Notes: generated by a model from the sequence alone, not told the origin. A DNA stretch of 64,000 nt from Planctomycetota bacterium (GCA_016794565.1 JAEUHQ010000097.1:17590-81589), one strand, 5' to 3'; shown: positions 9,980 to 19,488, counted from the first letter of the stretch. Translations and numbers: made by a program.

Positions 9980-10762
9980 ATGCCGCGATCCCGGGGCCGA
10001 ATCCTCCTGCCGTTCTGCCTCGTGAGCGCATGTACGCCGATGGACTTCGTGTGGGACACGAAGCCGTCGGACGAACTCGACGCCTACCTCGCGTCGTTCG
10101 CGGCCGCAGCCGGCACGTCGATCGACGCCGCGCGTCCCGCCCCGGCGATGCTGGACACGATCGCCAACTCGCGCCTCGTCTGGCTCGGCGACCACCACCG
10201 CAGCACGCACTTGCACCGCCTGCAGCTCGACCTGCTCGGCGGCCTCTGCGCGCAGGGCACGCGCCTCGCGTTCGTGCTCGAGGCGATCGGCACGCAGGAC
10301 GAAGGCGAAGTCGCGCGCTGGCTCGCGGGGCGCGAGTCGCTCGAGGTGCTGCGCACGACACTCCGCACGCGGTGGCCCGGTTCGTGGCTCGACGCCGACG
10401 ACGACCTGGACGCGCCCTTCTACCGCGATCTCGTCGCGTTCGCGCGCGAGCACCGGATCCCGATCGCGGCGCTCGAGGCGACGCCGCGTGCACCGATCCG
10501 TCAGCGCGACGAACGAATGGCCGAGCGGGTTCGCGCCGCGGCACGAGCGTGGCCGGATCGGGTGGTCGTCGTGGTCGTGGGCCAGGCCCACCTCCTCGGC
10601 GCCGGCGACCTGGTGCGCCGCACCGGCCTCGGCGGGCTCACGATCGGCGGAGTCCCGCCGGCACGTCTCGCCGCCGCGGCCGTGCCGCGGTCGCCCGGGT
10701 TCCTGCGCAGCAACGGCGGACTCTGGTGGTTCGCCGACCTGTTCGCCGACGCCCGCGGCTGA
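9980..10762 (+). CDS. ChaN-like (PF04187-type) lipoprotein
   Basis: 260 aa. The N-terminus has a lipoprotein signal with lipobox LVSAC (Cys18). The body resembles the ChaN/haem-binding-uptake Tiki superfamily: SRLVWLGDHHRSTHLHRLQ near residue 64 corresponds to the conserved GExHxxxxHHxxQ region, and VVVVVGQAHLLGAGD is the C-terminal GxxH motif. Campylobacter ChaN binds heme, while Tiki relatives are metalloproteases, so the ligand is uncertain. It ends one base from the convergent sthA gene. Confidence 0.8.
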   Translation: MPRSRGRILLPFCLVSACTPMDFVWDTKPSDELDAYLASFAAAAGTSIDAARPAPAMLDTIANSRLVWLGDHHRSTHLHRLQLDLLGGLCAQGTRLAFVLEAIGTQDEGEVARWLAGRESLEVLRTTLRTRWPGSWLDADDDLDAPFYRDLVAFAREHRIPIAALEATPRAPIRQRDERMAERVRAAARAWPDRVVVVVVGQAHLLGAGDLVRRTGLGGLTIGGVPPARLAAAAVPRSPGFLRSNGGLWWFADLFADARG

Positions 10763-10763
10763 C

Positions 10764-12188
10764 TCAGACCCTGCCGGCGACCTGTGCGCGTTGCGCCAAC
10801 TGTCCGAGCACGTCGAGCGCCGCCACTCGATAGGCCTCCGCGAGCGTCGGGAAGTTGTAGATGCGATCGACGAACACGCGGACGTCCATCTCGGCGAGCA
10901 TCGCCATCTGCGCCAGGTGCACGAGTTCGGTCGCCCCTTCGCCGACCACTTGGCAACCGACGATGCGGAGGCTCTGCGGTTCGACCACGAGCTTCAGCAT
11001 GCCGTCGACGGCGTTCGCGATCTGGCCGCGGGCCAGCTCCGCGAACTTCGCGCGGCCCACGAAGCAGTCGCCGAACTTCTTGCGCGCATCGGCTTCGTTC
11101 AGGCCGATGCAGGACATCTCGGGGATCGTGTAGATGCCGGACGGGATGCAGTCGTTGCCGACGCCCCGCGGCAGGTCGAACGCGGCGCACATCGCGCGCC
11201 GCCCCTGCTCCATCGACGCCGACGCGAGCGACGGCGGGCCGATCACGTCGCCGACGGCGAAGATGTGCCCGACCGCGGTCCTGCAGTCCGCATCGACCGG
11301 CACGTGCCCGCGTTCGTTGGTCGCGAGGCCCGCGGCTTCGATGCAGAGACCGTCCACGTTCGCCACGCGCCCGAGCGCGCAGAGCAGCTTCTCCGACTTC
11401 AGCTCCCAGCCGTTGCCGAGTTTCGTCACGACGGTGTCGACGCCGTTCCACTGCACGCTCGCCACCTTGGCTCCACCCACGAACGTGCAACCGGGGTTCG
11501 CCTGGAACGCGTGCACGAACCGGTCGAGGATCTCGCTGTCCATGAAGCCGAGCGGTCGTTCGCCGCGGTCGACCATGGTCACGTGGCAACCGAGGGCCGC
11601 GAAGATCGTCGCGTACTCCGACGCGATCACGCCGGCGCCGAGCACGACCAGCGACTTCGGCAGGTAGGCCATCGACAGGATCGAGTCGCTGTCGAAGACG
11701 TGCTCGTGGTCGATCGGGATCTCCGGCGGCGTGCGCGGGCGCGACCCCGTCGCGATCACGACGACGTCCGCGGCGAGCCGGCGCGTGGCGCCGTGGATCG
11801 ATTCCACCTGGATCGTGTGCGCGTCGAGGAAGCGCGCGCGCCCGTGGATCTGGCGGATGCCGTTGCGCTCGAGCTGCGCCCGCTGGAACGCCACGTGCGC
11901 CGTGACGACCGCTTCCATGCGGTCCATCAGGCTCGCGAGCTGCAGGTCGCTCGGCAGCTCGAACTGCACGTGGTGGCTGAGGCGCGACCGGAACCCCGAC
12001 AGGTACACCGCGGTCTCGCGCAGGGTCTTGCTCGGGATGGTGCCCCGGTGAACGCATGCGCCACCGACGCCGATCTCGCGTTCGACCACACAGACGCTGC
12101 GCCCGTTCTTCGCCGCCTGCACGGCCGCCTTCTGGCCGGCCGGGCCGCTGCCGATCACCACGACGTCCCACTTCTCCGGATCGCTCAT
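10764..12188 (-). CDS. sthA: Soluble pyridine nucleotide transhydrogenase (Si-specific)
   Basis: 474 aa. Class I flavoprotein disulfide-reductase fold: FAD motif VVIGSGPAGQKAA at residues 10-22, central NAD motif VVLGAGVIASEYA, and AVGDVIGPPSLAS. The redox-site stretch reads GGACVHRGTIPSK with Cys45 but Thr50 where lipoamide dehydrogenases have the second Cys. This Cys-x4-Thr pattern is the mark of SthA and argues against Lpd or glutathione reductase. It balances NADPH and NADH in the cytosol. Its start overlaps the stop of the HDOD gene by 4 nt (ATGA). Confidence 0.93.
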   Translation of the reverse strand: MSDPEKWDVVVIGSGPAGQKAAVQAAKNGRSVCVVEREIGVGGACVHRGTIPSKTLRETAVYLSGFRSRLSHHVQFELPSDLQLASLMDRMEAVVTAHVAFQRAQLERNGIRQIHGRARFLDAHTIQVESIHGATRRLAADVVVIATGSRPRTPPEIPIDHEHVFDSDSILSMAYLPKSLVVLGAGVIASEYATIFAALGCHVTMVDRGERPLGFMDSEILDRFVHAFQANPGCTFVGGAKVASVQWNGVDTVVTKLGNGWELKSEKLLCALGRVANVDGLCIEAAGLATNERGHVPVDADCRTAVGHIFAVGDVIGPPSLASASMEQGRRAMCAAFDLPRGVGNDCIPSGIYTIPEMSCIGLNEADARKKFGDCFVGRAKFAELARGQIANAVDGMLKLVVEPQSLRIVGCQVVGEGATELVHLAQMAMLAEMDVRVFVDRIYNFPTLAEAYRVAALDVLGQLAQRAQVAGRV

Positions 12189-13030
12189 CGCATTCCCTCC
12201 ACCACCGCCAGCGCGCGGCCCTTCATCCCGATCAGCTCGCCGACCTGATCCGCATAGAGGTTGAGCCCGACGAGCACCGGGTGCGCTCGCAGCTCCTCCT
12301 CCGCAGGTGCCGTCGCGAGCACGCTCGGCGCGACGTGGTGACTCAGCATGTCCGCGAAAGCGACCGTCATCGCGAGATCCTGGAACCGCGTCGCGGCCGC
12401 AATGTCGTGGTGGAACTGCATCGCCTCGAGGAACTGCTCCGACAGCTTCCACTCGCGGGCGAGCAGAGTGCCGGCCGCCACGTGGTGTTCCTGCAACGCG
12501 GCGAGCAGTTCGTTCCGGGGCACTTCGGCGCCCTTGCCGGCGGTGCGGTCGAGGTTGTTCAAGAGAACCGCCTTGCCGATGTCGTGCAGGAGCCCGCACA
12601 GGAACGAGATCTCGACGTTGCGCCGGCGCAGACGCGCGATCTCCTTGCTGAAGAAGCCGCAGAGCACGGAGTGCTTCCACAGGGACCCGAGCAGTTCGGC
12701 GCAGGTCGCATTGGCGAACATCCGGCCGCGCACGGCGACCGCAGTGGCGATCTCCGTGATCATCTGCATGCCGAGCCGACCGCATGCCTGCTGCAGCGAC
12801 GAACAGGGCACCTGCCCCGCGTAGGCGACGGAGTTCGCGACACGAAGGACGTTGGACGCGATCGTCTGGTCGCGGTGGATCACCGCGGACAGCTTCGCCG
12901 CGTCGGTGGTCTCCTGCTGGCAGAGGCTCATCACTTCCGCGGCGGTCGCCGGCATCGGCGGCACGTCGAGCTTCCGCTCGGAGATCGCGGTCCGGAACAG
13001 CCGCGAGAGGTCCGTGGTCGCACTCGTCAT
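12185..13030 (-). CDS. HDOD domain signalling protein
   Basis: 281 aa from the ATG at 13030 (another ATG lies 12 nt upstream). Single HDOD domain: LPPMPATAAEVM-like entry, HRDQTIASNVLRVANSVAY, the CGLLHDIGKAVLL segment where HD phosphohydrolases have their metal-binding HD, and QFHHDIAAATRF. HDOD proteins are regulatory relatives of HD-GYP/HD domains and usually lack enzymatic activity. Coupled to sthA by a 4-nt overlap and divergent from the FapA/CBS pair, another signalling-type cluster. Confidence 0.9.
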   Translation of the reverse strand: MTSATTDLSRLFRTAISERKLDVPPMPATAAEVMSLCQQETTDAAKLSAVIHRDQTIASNVLRVANSVAYAGQVPCSSLQQACGRLGMQMITEIATAVAVRGRMFANATCAELLGSLWKHSVLCGFFSKEIARLRRRNVEISFLCGLLHDIGKAVLLNNLDRTAGKGAEVPRNELLAALQEHHVAAGTLLAREWKLSEQFLEAMQFHHDIAAATRFQDLAMTVAFADMLSHHVAPSVLATAPAEEELRAHPVLVGLNLYADQVGELIGMKGRALAVVEGMR

Positions 13031-13156
13031 CGTCGACAGCATCGACCGACGATCGGTCCGGGATGAGGCCGCGGCGAACACACGCTGGCACGGGCGCCAC
13101 CCGTTCGTCCCTCCGGCGGAGCCAGTCCGTCCCATCGGAATGCCGATGCTCGCTTC

Positions 13157-14464
13157 GTGGGCCGCATCCGGATCTCCATCCGCAGCGACGGACTCGCGGC
13201 GGAAGCCACCGCGGAGCCGGGCGCTCCGTGCACCGAACGGGACCTCGCCTCCGCATTGGCGACCGCCGGCGTGATCGCGGGCATCGACAGCGTCGCCCGG
13301 GACGCGTTCGTGACGCTGATCGCCGGTCCGGCCGCGGCACCTGCCACCGTCGTCGCTCGAGGCCGGGCTGCGATCGCCGGCGAAGACGGGCGCGTCGAGC
13401 CGCAATTCGCACTCACGAAGTCCGTCGGCCGCCAGCATCCCGACGGGCGCATCGACTGGCACGAACGCGATCTCCTCCATCCGGTGGCAGACGGCGCACT
13501 GCTCGCGACGATCGTTCCCCCGACGGCCGGCGTGCCGGGCGAGGACGTGCGCGGGCTCGCGCTCGCGGCGAAGCCCGGGCGACCCCACACGATGCGTTTC
13601 GGCCCCGGAGCGGTGGTCGAAGGCCTCGAGGTCAAGGCGGCGCGCGCGGGTGTCGTGCTGCAGGACTCGCGTCAGATCGACGTGGTCACGCTCTACGAGC
13701 ACCGCGGCGACGTCGATCTTCGCAGCGGCAACCTGCACAGCGAGGGTTCCCTGACCGTGAGCGGCGAAGCGACGGACGGCTCCCGCATCGACGCCACCGG
13801 CGACGTCGTCGTCGGTGGTTCGGTGCAACACGCGGTCGTCGTGGCCGGCGGATCGGTGCACGTCGCCGGGGGCATCCTCGCCGGAAGCGAAGTCCGGGCG
13901 AACGCGCAGGTCACCTGCCGCCACGCGACGTCTTCCCGGCTCGACGCCGGCGGCGACGTCGAACTGCGAGACGAAGCGACGCATTCGGAACTGCGCGGCG
14001 ACAACGTGCGCATCGTCTCCGGTCGCGGCACCGCGTTCGGCGGCTCGGTGCGCGTGCGTCACACCATCGAACTGACGAACGCCGGCACCGCGAACGGAGC
14101 CGCGACCCTGCTGGTCGTCGCGGACGTCCTCGAGGAGAGCACCGCGCTGGTGCGGGCGACGAACGTCGACACCAAGGTCGAACGATCCGCTGTCCGGGCA
14201 CGCCGCGATCTGGCCGGATCCGCCGGCAAGATGAATCGCGCAGCCGTGAAGGGTTCGGACCAGGCGCAGCAGCAGCGGCTCGCCCTGCTGCAGCGACAAC
14301 GCACGCTGCTGAAGGACGCGGCCATCCACGTCCACGGCACCACACACGCAGGTGTTCGCATCCAGTTCGGAGCGGTCACGCTGCCCATCGAGCGATCCCG
14401 GACGTCCGTCCGGTTCCGCTGGGACGCCGAACACGACTGCATTGTCGAAGAGACCATCCCATGA
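13157..14464 (+). CDS. FapA family protein (DUF342)
   Basis: 435 aa from a GTG start. The domain order matches DUF342/FapA: N-terminal alpha/beta region, then the signature PPTAGVPGEDVRGLAL near residues 120-135, then a Gly/Val-rich right-handed beta-helix with repeated hydrophobic rungs (GSLTVSG, GDVVVGGSV, GGSVHVAGG, GDVELRDEA) to about residue 320, and a helical C-terminal part with Gln/Arg-rich coiled coil. FapA-like proteins act in signalling, motility or polymer regulation in different bacteria; the exact role is unknown. The stop overlaps the CBS gene start (ATGA). Confidence 0.85.
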   Translation: MGRIRISIRSDGLAAEATAEPGAPCTERDLASALATAGVIAGIDSVARDAFVTLIAGPAAAPATVVARGRAAIAGEDGRVEPQFALTKSVGRQHPDGRIDWHERDLLHPVADGALLATIVPPTAGVPGEDVRGLALAAKPGRPHTMRFGPGAVVEGLEVKAARAGVVLQDSRQIDVVTLYEHRGDVDLRSGNLHSEGSLTVSGEATDGSRIDATGDVVVGGSVQHAVVVAGGSVHVAGGILAGSEVRANAQVTCRHATSSRLDAGGDVELRDEATHSELRGDNVRIVSGRGTAFGGSVRVRHTIELTNAGTANGAATLLVVADVLEESTALVRATNVDTKVERSAVRARRDLAGSAGKMNRAAVKGSDQAQQQRLALLQRQRTLLKDAAIHVHGTTHAGVRIQFGAVTLPIERSRTSVRFRWDAEHDCIVEETIP

Positions 14465-14865
14465 GCATCGATCTTCACCGTCTGCGCGCGAAGGACGTCA
14501 TGAACAAGGACGTGCAGTGGGTCGACGCCAGCGAGAACCTTCGAGTCGCCGGTTCGCGCATGGTCGCCGAGGGCATTCGGGCGCTGCTCGTCGCGGGGCC
14601 CGAAGCGAGCGATCTGCCCGGCATCGTCACGAGCAAGGACATCGTCAACCTGCTCGGCTCCCAGGACCCCGCGGTGCTGGGCGAACTCCAGGTGCGCGAC
14701 GTGATGACGCGCCCGGCGATCTGCGTGCCCTCTGCGACGAACCTCATCGACTGCATCAACCTGATGCGGATGAGCGGCATCCGGCGCGTGCCGGTTCTCG
14801 ACGGCACACGGGTGATCGGCGTGCTGAGCACGAGCGACATCATTCGCCACGCACTGAGCGGCTGA
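14461..14865 (+). CDS. CBS-pair domain protein
   Basis: 134 aa made almost entirely of two CBS domains: residues of about 9-65 (AKDVMNKDVQWVDASENL ... GIVTSKDIVNLL) and about 75-132 (VRDVMTRPAICVPSATNL ... IGVLSTSDIIRHAL). Such proteins bind adenosyl ligands or Mg-ATP and act as energy or redox sensors. Coupled by a 4-nt overlap to the FapA gene, so it may be its regulatory partner. It ends six bases before the convergent phosphatase gene. Confidence 0.93.
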   Translation: MSIDLHRLRAKDVMNKDVQWVDASENLRVAGSRMVAEGIRALLVAGPEASDLPGIVTSKDIVNLLGSQDPAVLGELQVRDVMTRPAICVPSATNLIDCINLMRMSGIRRVPVLDGTRVIGVLSTSDIIRHALSG

Positions 14866-14871
14866 TCGCCG

Positions 14872-15648
14872 TCAGCGCGAGCCCGACAGCGACGCGACGT
14901 GCGCGCGCAGGCCGGGGCCGGCGGCGGCGAACGACGGGAAGCGCGCGCGCGGCCGGTTCCACGAGACAACACCCCCGTCCGGCCGCCAGACGTCGCCGCC
15001 GGCAGCCGCGACGAGGGCCGCACCCGCCGCGACGTCCCACTCGTTCTTTCCGTTCCAGGTCCACGTCGCGTCGGCGATGCCAGCGGCCACGAGCGCCAGT
15101 TTCCACGCCACGGAACCCACCGGCAGCAGATGGCACGCACCGCCCTGCCACCGCGCCCACTCACCGCGCTTCGTTTCGCTGCGGCTCGCGAGTACACGCA
15201 GGCGACCGTCCGCCGGCGGCCACGGCAACCGCGGGTCGCCGTGCACCCGGACGCCGAGACCGAGACCGCCGACCACGCGCACGCCGATCGCCGACGCGCC
15301 GATCGCCCCCAGCACCGGTTCGCCGTCGACGACCAGGCCGATCGACACCGAGTGGTCCGCGCGCCCCGCGACGAAGGAACGGGTGCCGTCCAGCGGGTCG
15401 ACGATCCACACACGGCGCGAGCGGTGGCGCGAGCCGTCGTCGTCGCGCTCCTCGGACAGCCAGCCGTCGCCGGGCGACGGCACCGTGCGGCGCAGCAGTT
15501 CGTCGACTTCGCGATCGGCTGCGGTGACGAGGCTGTGGCCGTCTTTCCATTCGAACGGCACGTCCGTTCGCGCGTGGGAGCGCACGACTTCCATCGCCGC
15601 GATGAGCGCACGATCCGCGGTCTCGAGGTCGCGCGCGTCCGCGTTCAT
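14872..15648 (-). CDS. Inositol monophosphatase family phosphatase (CysQ/SuhB-like)
   Basis: 258 aa. Carries the family metal site: LVTAADREVDELL, then the key WIVDPLDGTRSFVAGR motif, and the C-terminal WDVAAGAALVAAAGG motif. Members hydrolyse inositol phosphates, 3'(2'),5'-bisphosphate nucleotides or fructose-1,6-bisphosphate; sequence alone does not decide, though the sequence style is closest to CysQ/HisN-like enzymes. ATG at 15648 overlaps the LOG stop (ATGA), placing it last in the operon Nudix - LOG - phosphatase. Confidence 0.9.
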   Translation of the reverse strand: MNADARDLETADRALIAAMEVVRSHARTDVPFEWKDGHSLVTAADREVDELLRRTVPSPGDGWLSEERDDDGSRHRSRRVWIVDPLDGTRSFVAGRADHSVSIGLVVDGEPVLGAIGASAIGVRVVGGLGLGVRVHGDPRLPWPPADGRLRVLASRSETKRGEWARWQGGACHLLPVGSVAWKLALVAAGIADATWTWNGKNEWDVAAGAALVAAAGGDVWRPDGGVVSWNRPRARFPSFAAAGPGLRAHVASLSGSR

Positions 15649-16241
15649 CCCGAGCCGCCGCCGCGTGGATCGCCGGCTCGCGGCCGCCACGGCGCGGCGT
15701 TCGCGATCTGGTCGATGGCCGCGGCCGCATCCGGTGCGACGGAGAAGATCCCGCGGAACTGCGGCTGCACGAACCCGCCCGCGAACGCGTTCTCGACCAT
15801 GCTCAGCAGCGGGGCCCAGTAGTCGAACGCGTTCAGCACGACGACGGGCCGGTCGTGGAAGCCGAGCTGCTTGAAGGACAGGATCTCGAACAGCTCCTCG
15901 AACGTGCCGAGCCCGCCGGGCAGAGCCACGAACGCGTCGCCGAGTTCGTCGAGGCCGCGTTTGCGCAGCCGCATGTCCGTGACGGAGTCCATGCGGTGCG
16001 CGGCGTCGCAGTGCACGTTCTTGTCGATGAACTCCTGCAGGATCACGCCGACCGTCCGGCCGCCCGCCGCGCGTGCGCCGCGCGAAACGGCGCCCATGAG
16101 GCCGAAGCGGCCGCCACCCCAGACGAGCTCCCATCCGCGTGCGCCGATGCGGCGACCGAGATCCTCGGCGACGTCGAAGTAGCGGCGGTCGATGCGTTCG
16201 CTCGACGATGCGTACACCGTGACGCGGAACGGCCGGCTCAC
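15645..16241 (-). CDS. LOG family protein (TIGR00730-type nucleotide phosphoribohydrolase)
   Basis: 198 aa from GTG at 16241, which overlaps the Nudix stop (GTGA). Diagnostic motifs are VYASSSERID at the N-terminus, WGGGRFGLMGAVS, DMRLRKRGL and the catalytic/nucleotide-binding LPGGLGTFEELFE. The family releases a base from nucleoside monophosphates; plant and bacterial LOG enzymes activate cytokinins, while many bacterial members act on AMP or pyrimidine nucleotides. Sitting between a Nudix hydrolase and a sugar-phosphate phosphatase suggests nucleotide salvage or house-cleaning. Confidence 0.92.
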   Translation of the reverse strand: MSRPFRVTVYASSSERIDRRYFDVAEDLGRRIGARGWELVWGGGRFGLMGAVSRGARAAGGRTVGVILQEFIDKNVHCDAAHRMDSVTDMRLRKRGLDELGDAFVALPGGLGTFEELFEILSFKQLGFHDRPVVVLNAFDYWAPLLSMVENAFAGGFVQPQFRGIFSVAPDAAAAIDQIANAAPWRPRAGDPRGGGSG

Positions 16242-16789
16242 AGCTGGTTCCCCGCCGCGAGCCATCGATCGAGCAGCACGAGGCCGGCGAGCGACTGCCC
16301 GTCGGAACACTCCTGGTCGATCAGGACGCGCCGGGCCTCGGCGAACGGCATGCGGTGCACGGTGATCCGCTCGCTCGGCTCGAGATCCTGAGCATCCTCG
16401 CGCAGACCGCGCGCGAGCCAGTAGTGGCAGATCTCGTTCGACACGCCCTTGTACGGGGCGAAGCGCCCGAGGGGCGTCCACTCTTCGGCGAACAGACCGG
16501 CTTCTTCGTGCAGTTCCTTCTTCGCGACCGCGAGCGGATCCTCACCGGCCTGCATGCCGCCGATCGGGAACTCCCAGAAGTCGGCGCCGAGCAGGTAGCG
16601 ATGCACTCGCAGCAGCACCGTCGATCCGTCGGCGAACACGGGGATCGCGCCGCAGCTCCCCGGCATGTCGACGTAGTAGTAGACGCCCTCGCTGCCGTCC
16701 GACTGCACGTAGCGATCGCGGCAGTAGCGGTGCCACGGGTTCTGGACGAGCACCTCTCGCTGCAGACGGCTGAACGGCGCACGATCCAT
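16238..16789 (-). CDS. Nudix hydrolase (ADP-sugar pyrophosphatase type)
   Basis: 183 aa. Nudix box GGMQAGEDPLAVAKKELHEE followed by AGLF, matching Gx5Ex7REUxEExGU with Lys in place of Arg. The preceding strands (VYYYVDMPG, STVLLRVHRYL, FWEFPIGG) fit the ADP-ribose pyrophosphatase group, which cleaves nucleoside diphosphate sugars. The ATG at 16789 starts 2 nt after the stop of the BamA-like gene, so it may be read with the upstream essential genes. Stop overlaps the LOG gene. Confidence 0.9.
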   Translation of the reverse strand: MDRAPFSRLQREVLVQNPWHRYCRDRYVQSDGSEGVYYYVDMPGSCGAIPVFADGSTVLLRVHRYLLGADFWEFPIGGMQAGEDPLAVAKKELHEEAGLFAEEWTPLGRFAPYKGVSNEICHYWLARGLREDAQDLEPSERITVHRMPFAEARRVLIDQECSDGQSLAGLVLLDRWLAAGNQL

Positions 16790-16791
16790 CG

Positions 16792-19488
16792 TCAGCGCCC
16801 GAACGAGAAGTAGAGCTGGCGACGGTCGTCGCTCTCTTCGTAGAGCCAGGGCCAGCCGAGATCGAGCGCGATCGGCCACTCGAGGTACGGGACCTCGATG
16901 CGGATGCCGAAGCCAGAGCTCGCGCGCAGCTGGTGGAACGTCGGATCGTCGATCGACAGACCGAGCAGGCCGAAGTCGGTGAAGATCACGCCGCGCAGCA
17001 GTTCGCGGTCGCGCAGTTCGCCCTCGAGCCGCGTGGAGACGAGCGGCACGAAGACCTCGACCGACGCCGTGTACACCGCCTCGCCGCCGATCGGGCGGCC
17101 GAACTGGCTCGGACCGGCGTCGCGGAAGTCGAAGCCGCGGAGATTGTTGCCGCCCATGTAGAAGCGCTCCGTGAGGAACACGTCGTCGCTGCCCCCGAAG
17201 GCGTCGGCCACGCCGAAGAAGTGTTCGAGATGGAGCACGGTCCGATGGCCCATCTCGTTCTCACCGATGGGCACGTAGACCTGTCCGGTGTGCACGGCCT
17301 TGGTCAGGCTCTCCTCGCCGCCGAGGAAGCCGCCGACCATCTCGCCGGACAGCGACAGCTCGAAACCGGACGTCGGTCGCCGCAGGTCGTCGAAGTCGCG
17401 GTAGCGCGCGTGCAGACGCATGCTCCGCAGCTCGGTCTGCCCTTCCGCGTCGAACACCAGCGACGACGCGTCCTGGGCCAGGTCGTCGATGTCGACCGAC
17501 TCTTCGCGGAAGGTCAGACCGGTGTTGAACTCCTCGGTGAAGTTGCGCGACAGCCCGACTTCGCCGCCCAGCTTGTCGGACGAGTAGCCCTCCGACCAGC
17601 GGCGGATCTGGCGGTGGCCCGAGACGCGCAGTTCCCAGGTGTCGAAGTACTGACGGAACACGTCCGGCTCGATGAACGTGATCTGCGCCTGGCTGACTCG
17701 GGAGCCGGGGGCGACGAGCATGTTCAGGGTCTGTCCGCCGCCGTGGAACGCTTCGTTGTCGATGATCTCGCCGAGCGCGGTGATCGGGTTCGGACTGCTC
17801 GGCGGGTTCCACAGATCGAAGTTGCGCTTGTTGAAGATGACCTGCGCGCCGTAGCCCTGGCCCGTGCTGATGCTGAGACCCCAGCGCAGTTCGCCCGTCG
17901 CGACGTCCTCGACGTCGATCGCGAGATCGACCTGGTTGTCCGCATCACGGACGGGTTCGAGTTGGAAGCGCGGGCCGCGCGACGTCGCCGGGTCCGTGAA
18001 GAAGCGGGTCTGCTGGATGCTGCGCAGCGCCCGGTTCACTTCGGTCATGTCGATGCGGTCTCCGGGCAGGACGCGCACCCGGCGGCGGATCACGTGGTCG
18101 CGGGTGTAGCGGTTGCCGCGGATCACCACGTCGTGCAGCGTCTTCGGCACACCCTCGACGACCTGGAACACGATCGCGACCTCGTTGCCGACGCCGTAGA
18201 CCTCGCGCACCGGCAGCACGAGCGACCACTGCGGCACGTTCGCCATCCCGGGGAAGCTGCGCGGCGGGTGACCGCGCTTGCCGTAGAAGTCCTCGATCGC
18301 GAGGCGATCCCGCTGCAGGCGGTCGTGGTCGTAGAACTCGCCGGGCACCACCTTGCAGTCGCGCAGGATCTCCTCCGCCGGGTAGAGCGGCGCGGTGGTC
18401 AGCGTCCTGCCGTCGCGATCCACGTGCTCGAGGCTCACGGACGCGATGCGGTAGCGCGGCCCTTCGACGACGACGATCGACACGTCGACCGACGAACGGT
18501 CCTCGGCGACGCGCACGTCGCCGATGTCGACGGTCGCGTCGAGGAAGCCGCGGCTGCGGTAGAAGAGGCGGAGGCGGTCGAGGTCCTCTTCGAGGATCTC
18601 GGTGCTGTACGCGGCACCACGAGTGAGACCGCGCGCCGGATCGCTCTGGATGTGCGACTCGCGCAGCACGTAGTCGTCGCTGCCGAAGAAGCCGAGGTGC
18701 GGCTCGATGGCGAACGAGAAGTTGCCGAGGAACGAGATCGATCCGATCGTGACCTTCGGACCCTCGTCGATCCGGAAGTGGACCGTGCTGCGTTGCCGAC
18801 GCTTCGCGTCGGCGTCGGCGCCGGGAGCGTCCTCGACGGAGCGCTCGACGAGCTCGATGCTGCAGAACGCGTAGCCTTCGCGCTGGTACCGGGTGAGCAG
18901 CACCTTGCGCATCGCTTCCGCCTCCGTCCGGGTGACCTTCCGATCCGGGTCGAGACCGAGCAGGCTGTCGACGTCGCCGCGCGCGAGACTGCGCAGACCG
19001 TGGAACTCGACGCCTTCGTAGACCTCGATCTCCCGGTCGACGACGAAGCGGACGACCACGTCGGCGTCGACACTCTGCGCGTAGGCGCGGACGACGATGC
19101 GGCGGTCGTTCCAGAGGCTCTCGCAGTCGGTCGACACGTTGCGGGCTTCGAAGGGGCGGCCGACGCGCGTCAGCAGACTGCGGGTCAGCGATTCCGCCGA
19201 TGCCGCGTCGACCGGCGCCGACTTGCCGTCCGGCGACGATCGCTCGATCTGGATGGCACGGACCGTGCGCCCTTGCAGGCGCCGGATCGCGGCGTCGAAG
19301 TAGACGTCGCCGTCCTGACGCACCGGAACCTCCTGGCGGCCGGGGTCCTGCGGCGGAGTGGCCGCATCCGGCCTCTCCTGTGCGACGACCGCGCTGCCGC
19401 CCGCCACGACGAACCACGCGGCGAAGCCGAGCAACGCCGCCGCGCGACGGTCACTGCATCGGTTCGGCCCTGCGCGTGTAGTTCTCAA
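16792..19488 (-). CDS. bamA: Outer membrane protein assembly factor, BamA/Omp85 family
   Basis: About 898 aa if started at TTG 19488, which gives a basic n-region, a hydrophobic core (AAALLGFAAWFVVAGG) and an AVVAQ cleavage site; a TTG at 19434 is the alternative. Repeated POTRA-like segments occupy about residues 60-500 (VEFHGLRSL, ISFLGNFSF, VVIRGNRYTRDHVIRRRV). The C-terminal half is the barrel, with the Omp85 hallmarks GFELSLSGE, RFYMGGNNLRGFDFRD and a final SSGFGIRIEVPYLEWPIALD strand ending in FSFGR. Inserts beta-barrel proteins into the outer membrane. The proposed start lies inside the end of dnaB (38-nt overlap). Confidence 0.9.
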   Translation of the reverse strand: MRTTRAGPNRCSDRRAAALLGFAAWFVVAGGSAVVAQERPDAATPPQDPGRQEVPVRQDGDVYFDAAIRRLQGRTVRAIQIERSSPDGKSAPVDAASAESLTRSLLTRVGRPFEARNVSTDCESLWNDRRIVVRAYAQSVDADVVVRFVVDREIEVYEGVEFHGLRSLARGDVDSLLGLDPDRKVTRTEAEAMRKVLLTRYQREGYAFCSIELVERSVEDAPGADADAKRRQRSTVHFRIDEGPKVTIGSISFLGNFSFAIEPHLGFFGSDDYVLRESHIQSDPARGLTRGAAYSTEILEEDLDRLRLFYRSRGFLDATVDIGDVRVAEDRSSVDVSIVVVEGPRYRIASVSLEHVDRDGRTLTTAPLYPAEEILRDCKVVPGEFYDHDRLQRDRLAIEDFYGKRGHPPRSFPGMANVPQWSLVLPVREVYGVGNEVAIVFQVVEGVPKTLHDVVIRGNRYTRDHVIRRRVRVLPGDRIDMTEVNRALRSIQQTRFFTDPATSRGPRFQLEPVRDADNQVDLAIDVEDVATGELRWGLSISTGQGYGAQVIFNKRNFDLWNPPSSPNPITALGEIIDNEAFHGGGQTLNMLVAPGSRVSQAQITFIEPDVFRQYFDTWELRVSGHRQIRRWSEGYSSDKLGGEVGLSRNFTEEFNTGLTFREESVDIDDLAQDASSLVFDAEGQTELRSMRLHARYRDFDDLRRPTSGFELSLSGEMVGGFLGGEESLTKAVHTGQVYVPIGENEMGHRTVLHLEHFFGVADAFGGSDDVFLTERFYMGGNNLRGFDFRDAGPSQFGRPIGGEAVYTASVEVFVPLVSTRLEGELRDRELLRGVIFTDFGLLGLSIDDPTFHQLRASSGFGIRIEVPYLEWPIALDLGWPWLYEESDDRRQLYFSFGR

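Noticed and set aside
10764..12188. Dihydrolipoamide dehydrogenase assignment
   Set aside because: The second redox Cys is Thr (CVHRGT), as in SthA, so a disulfide-reductase role is not supported.
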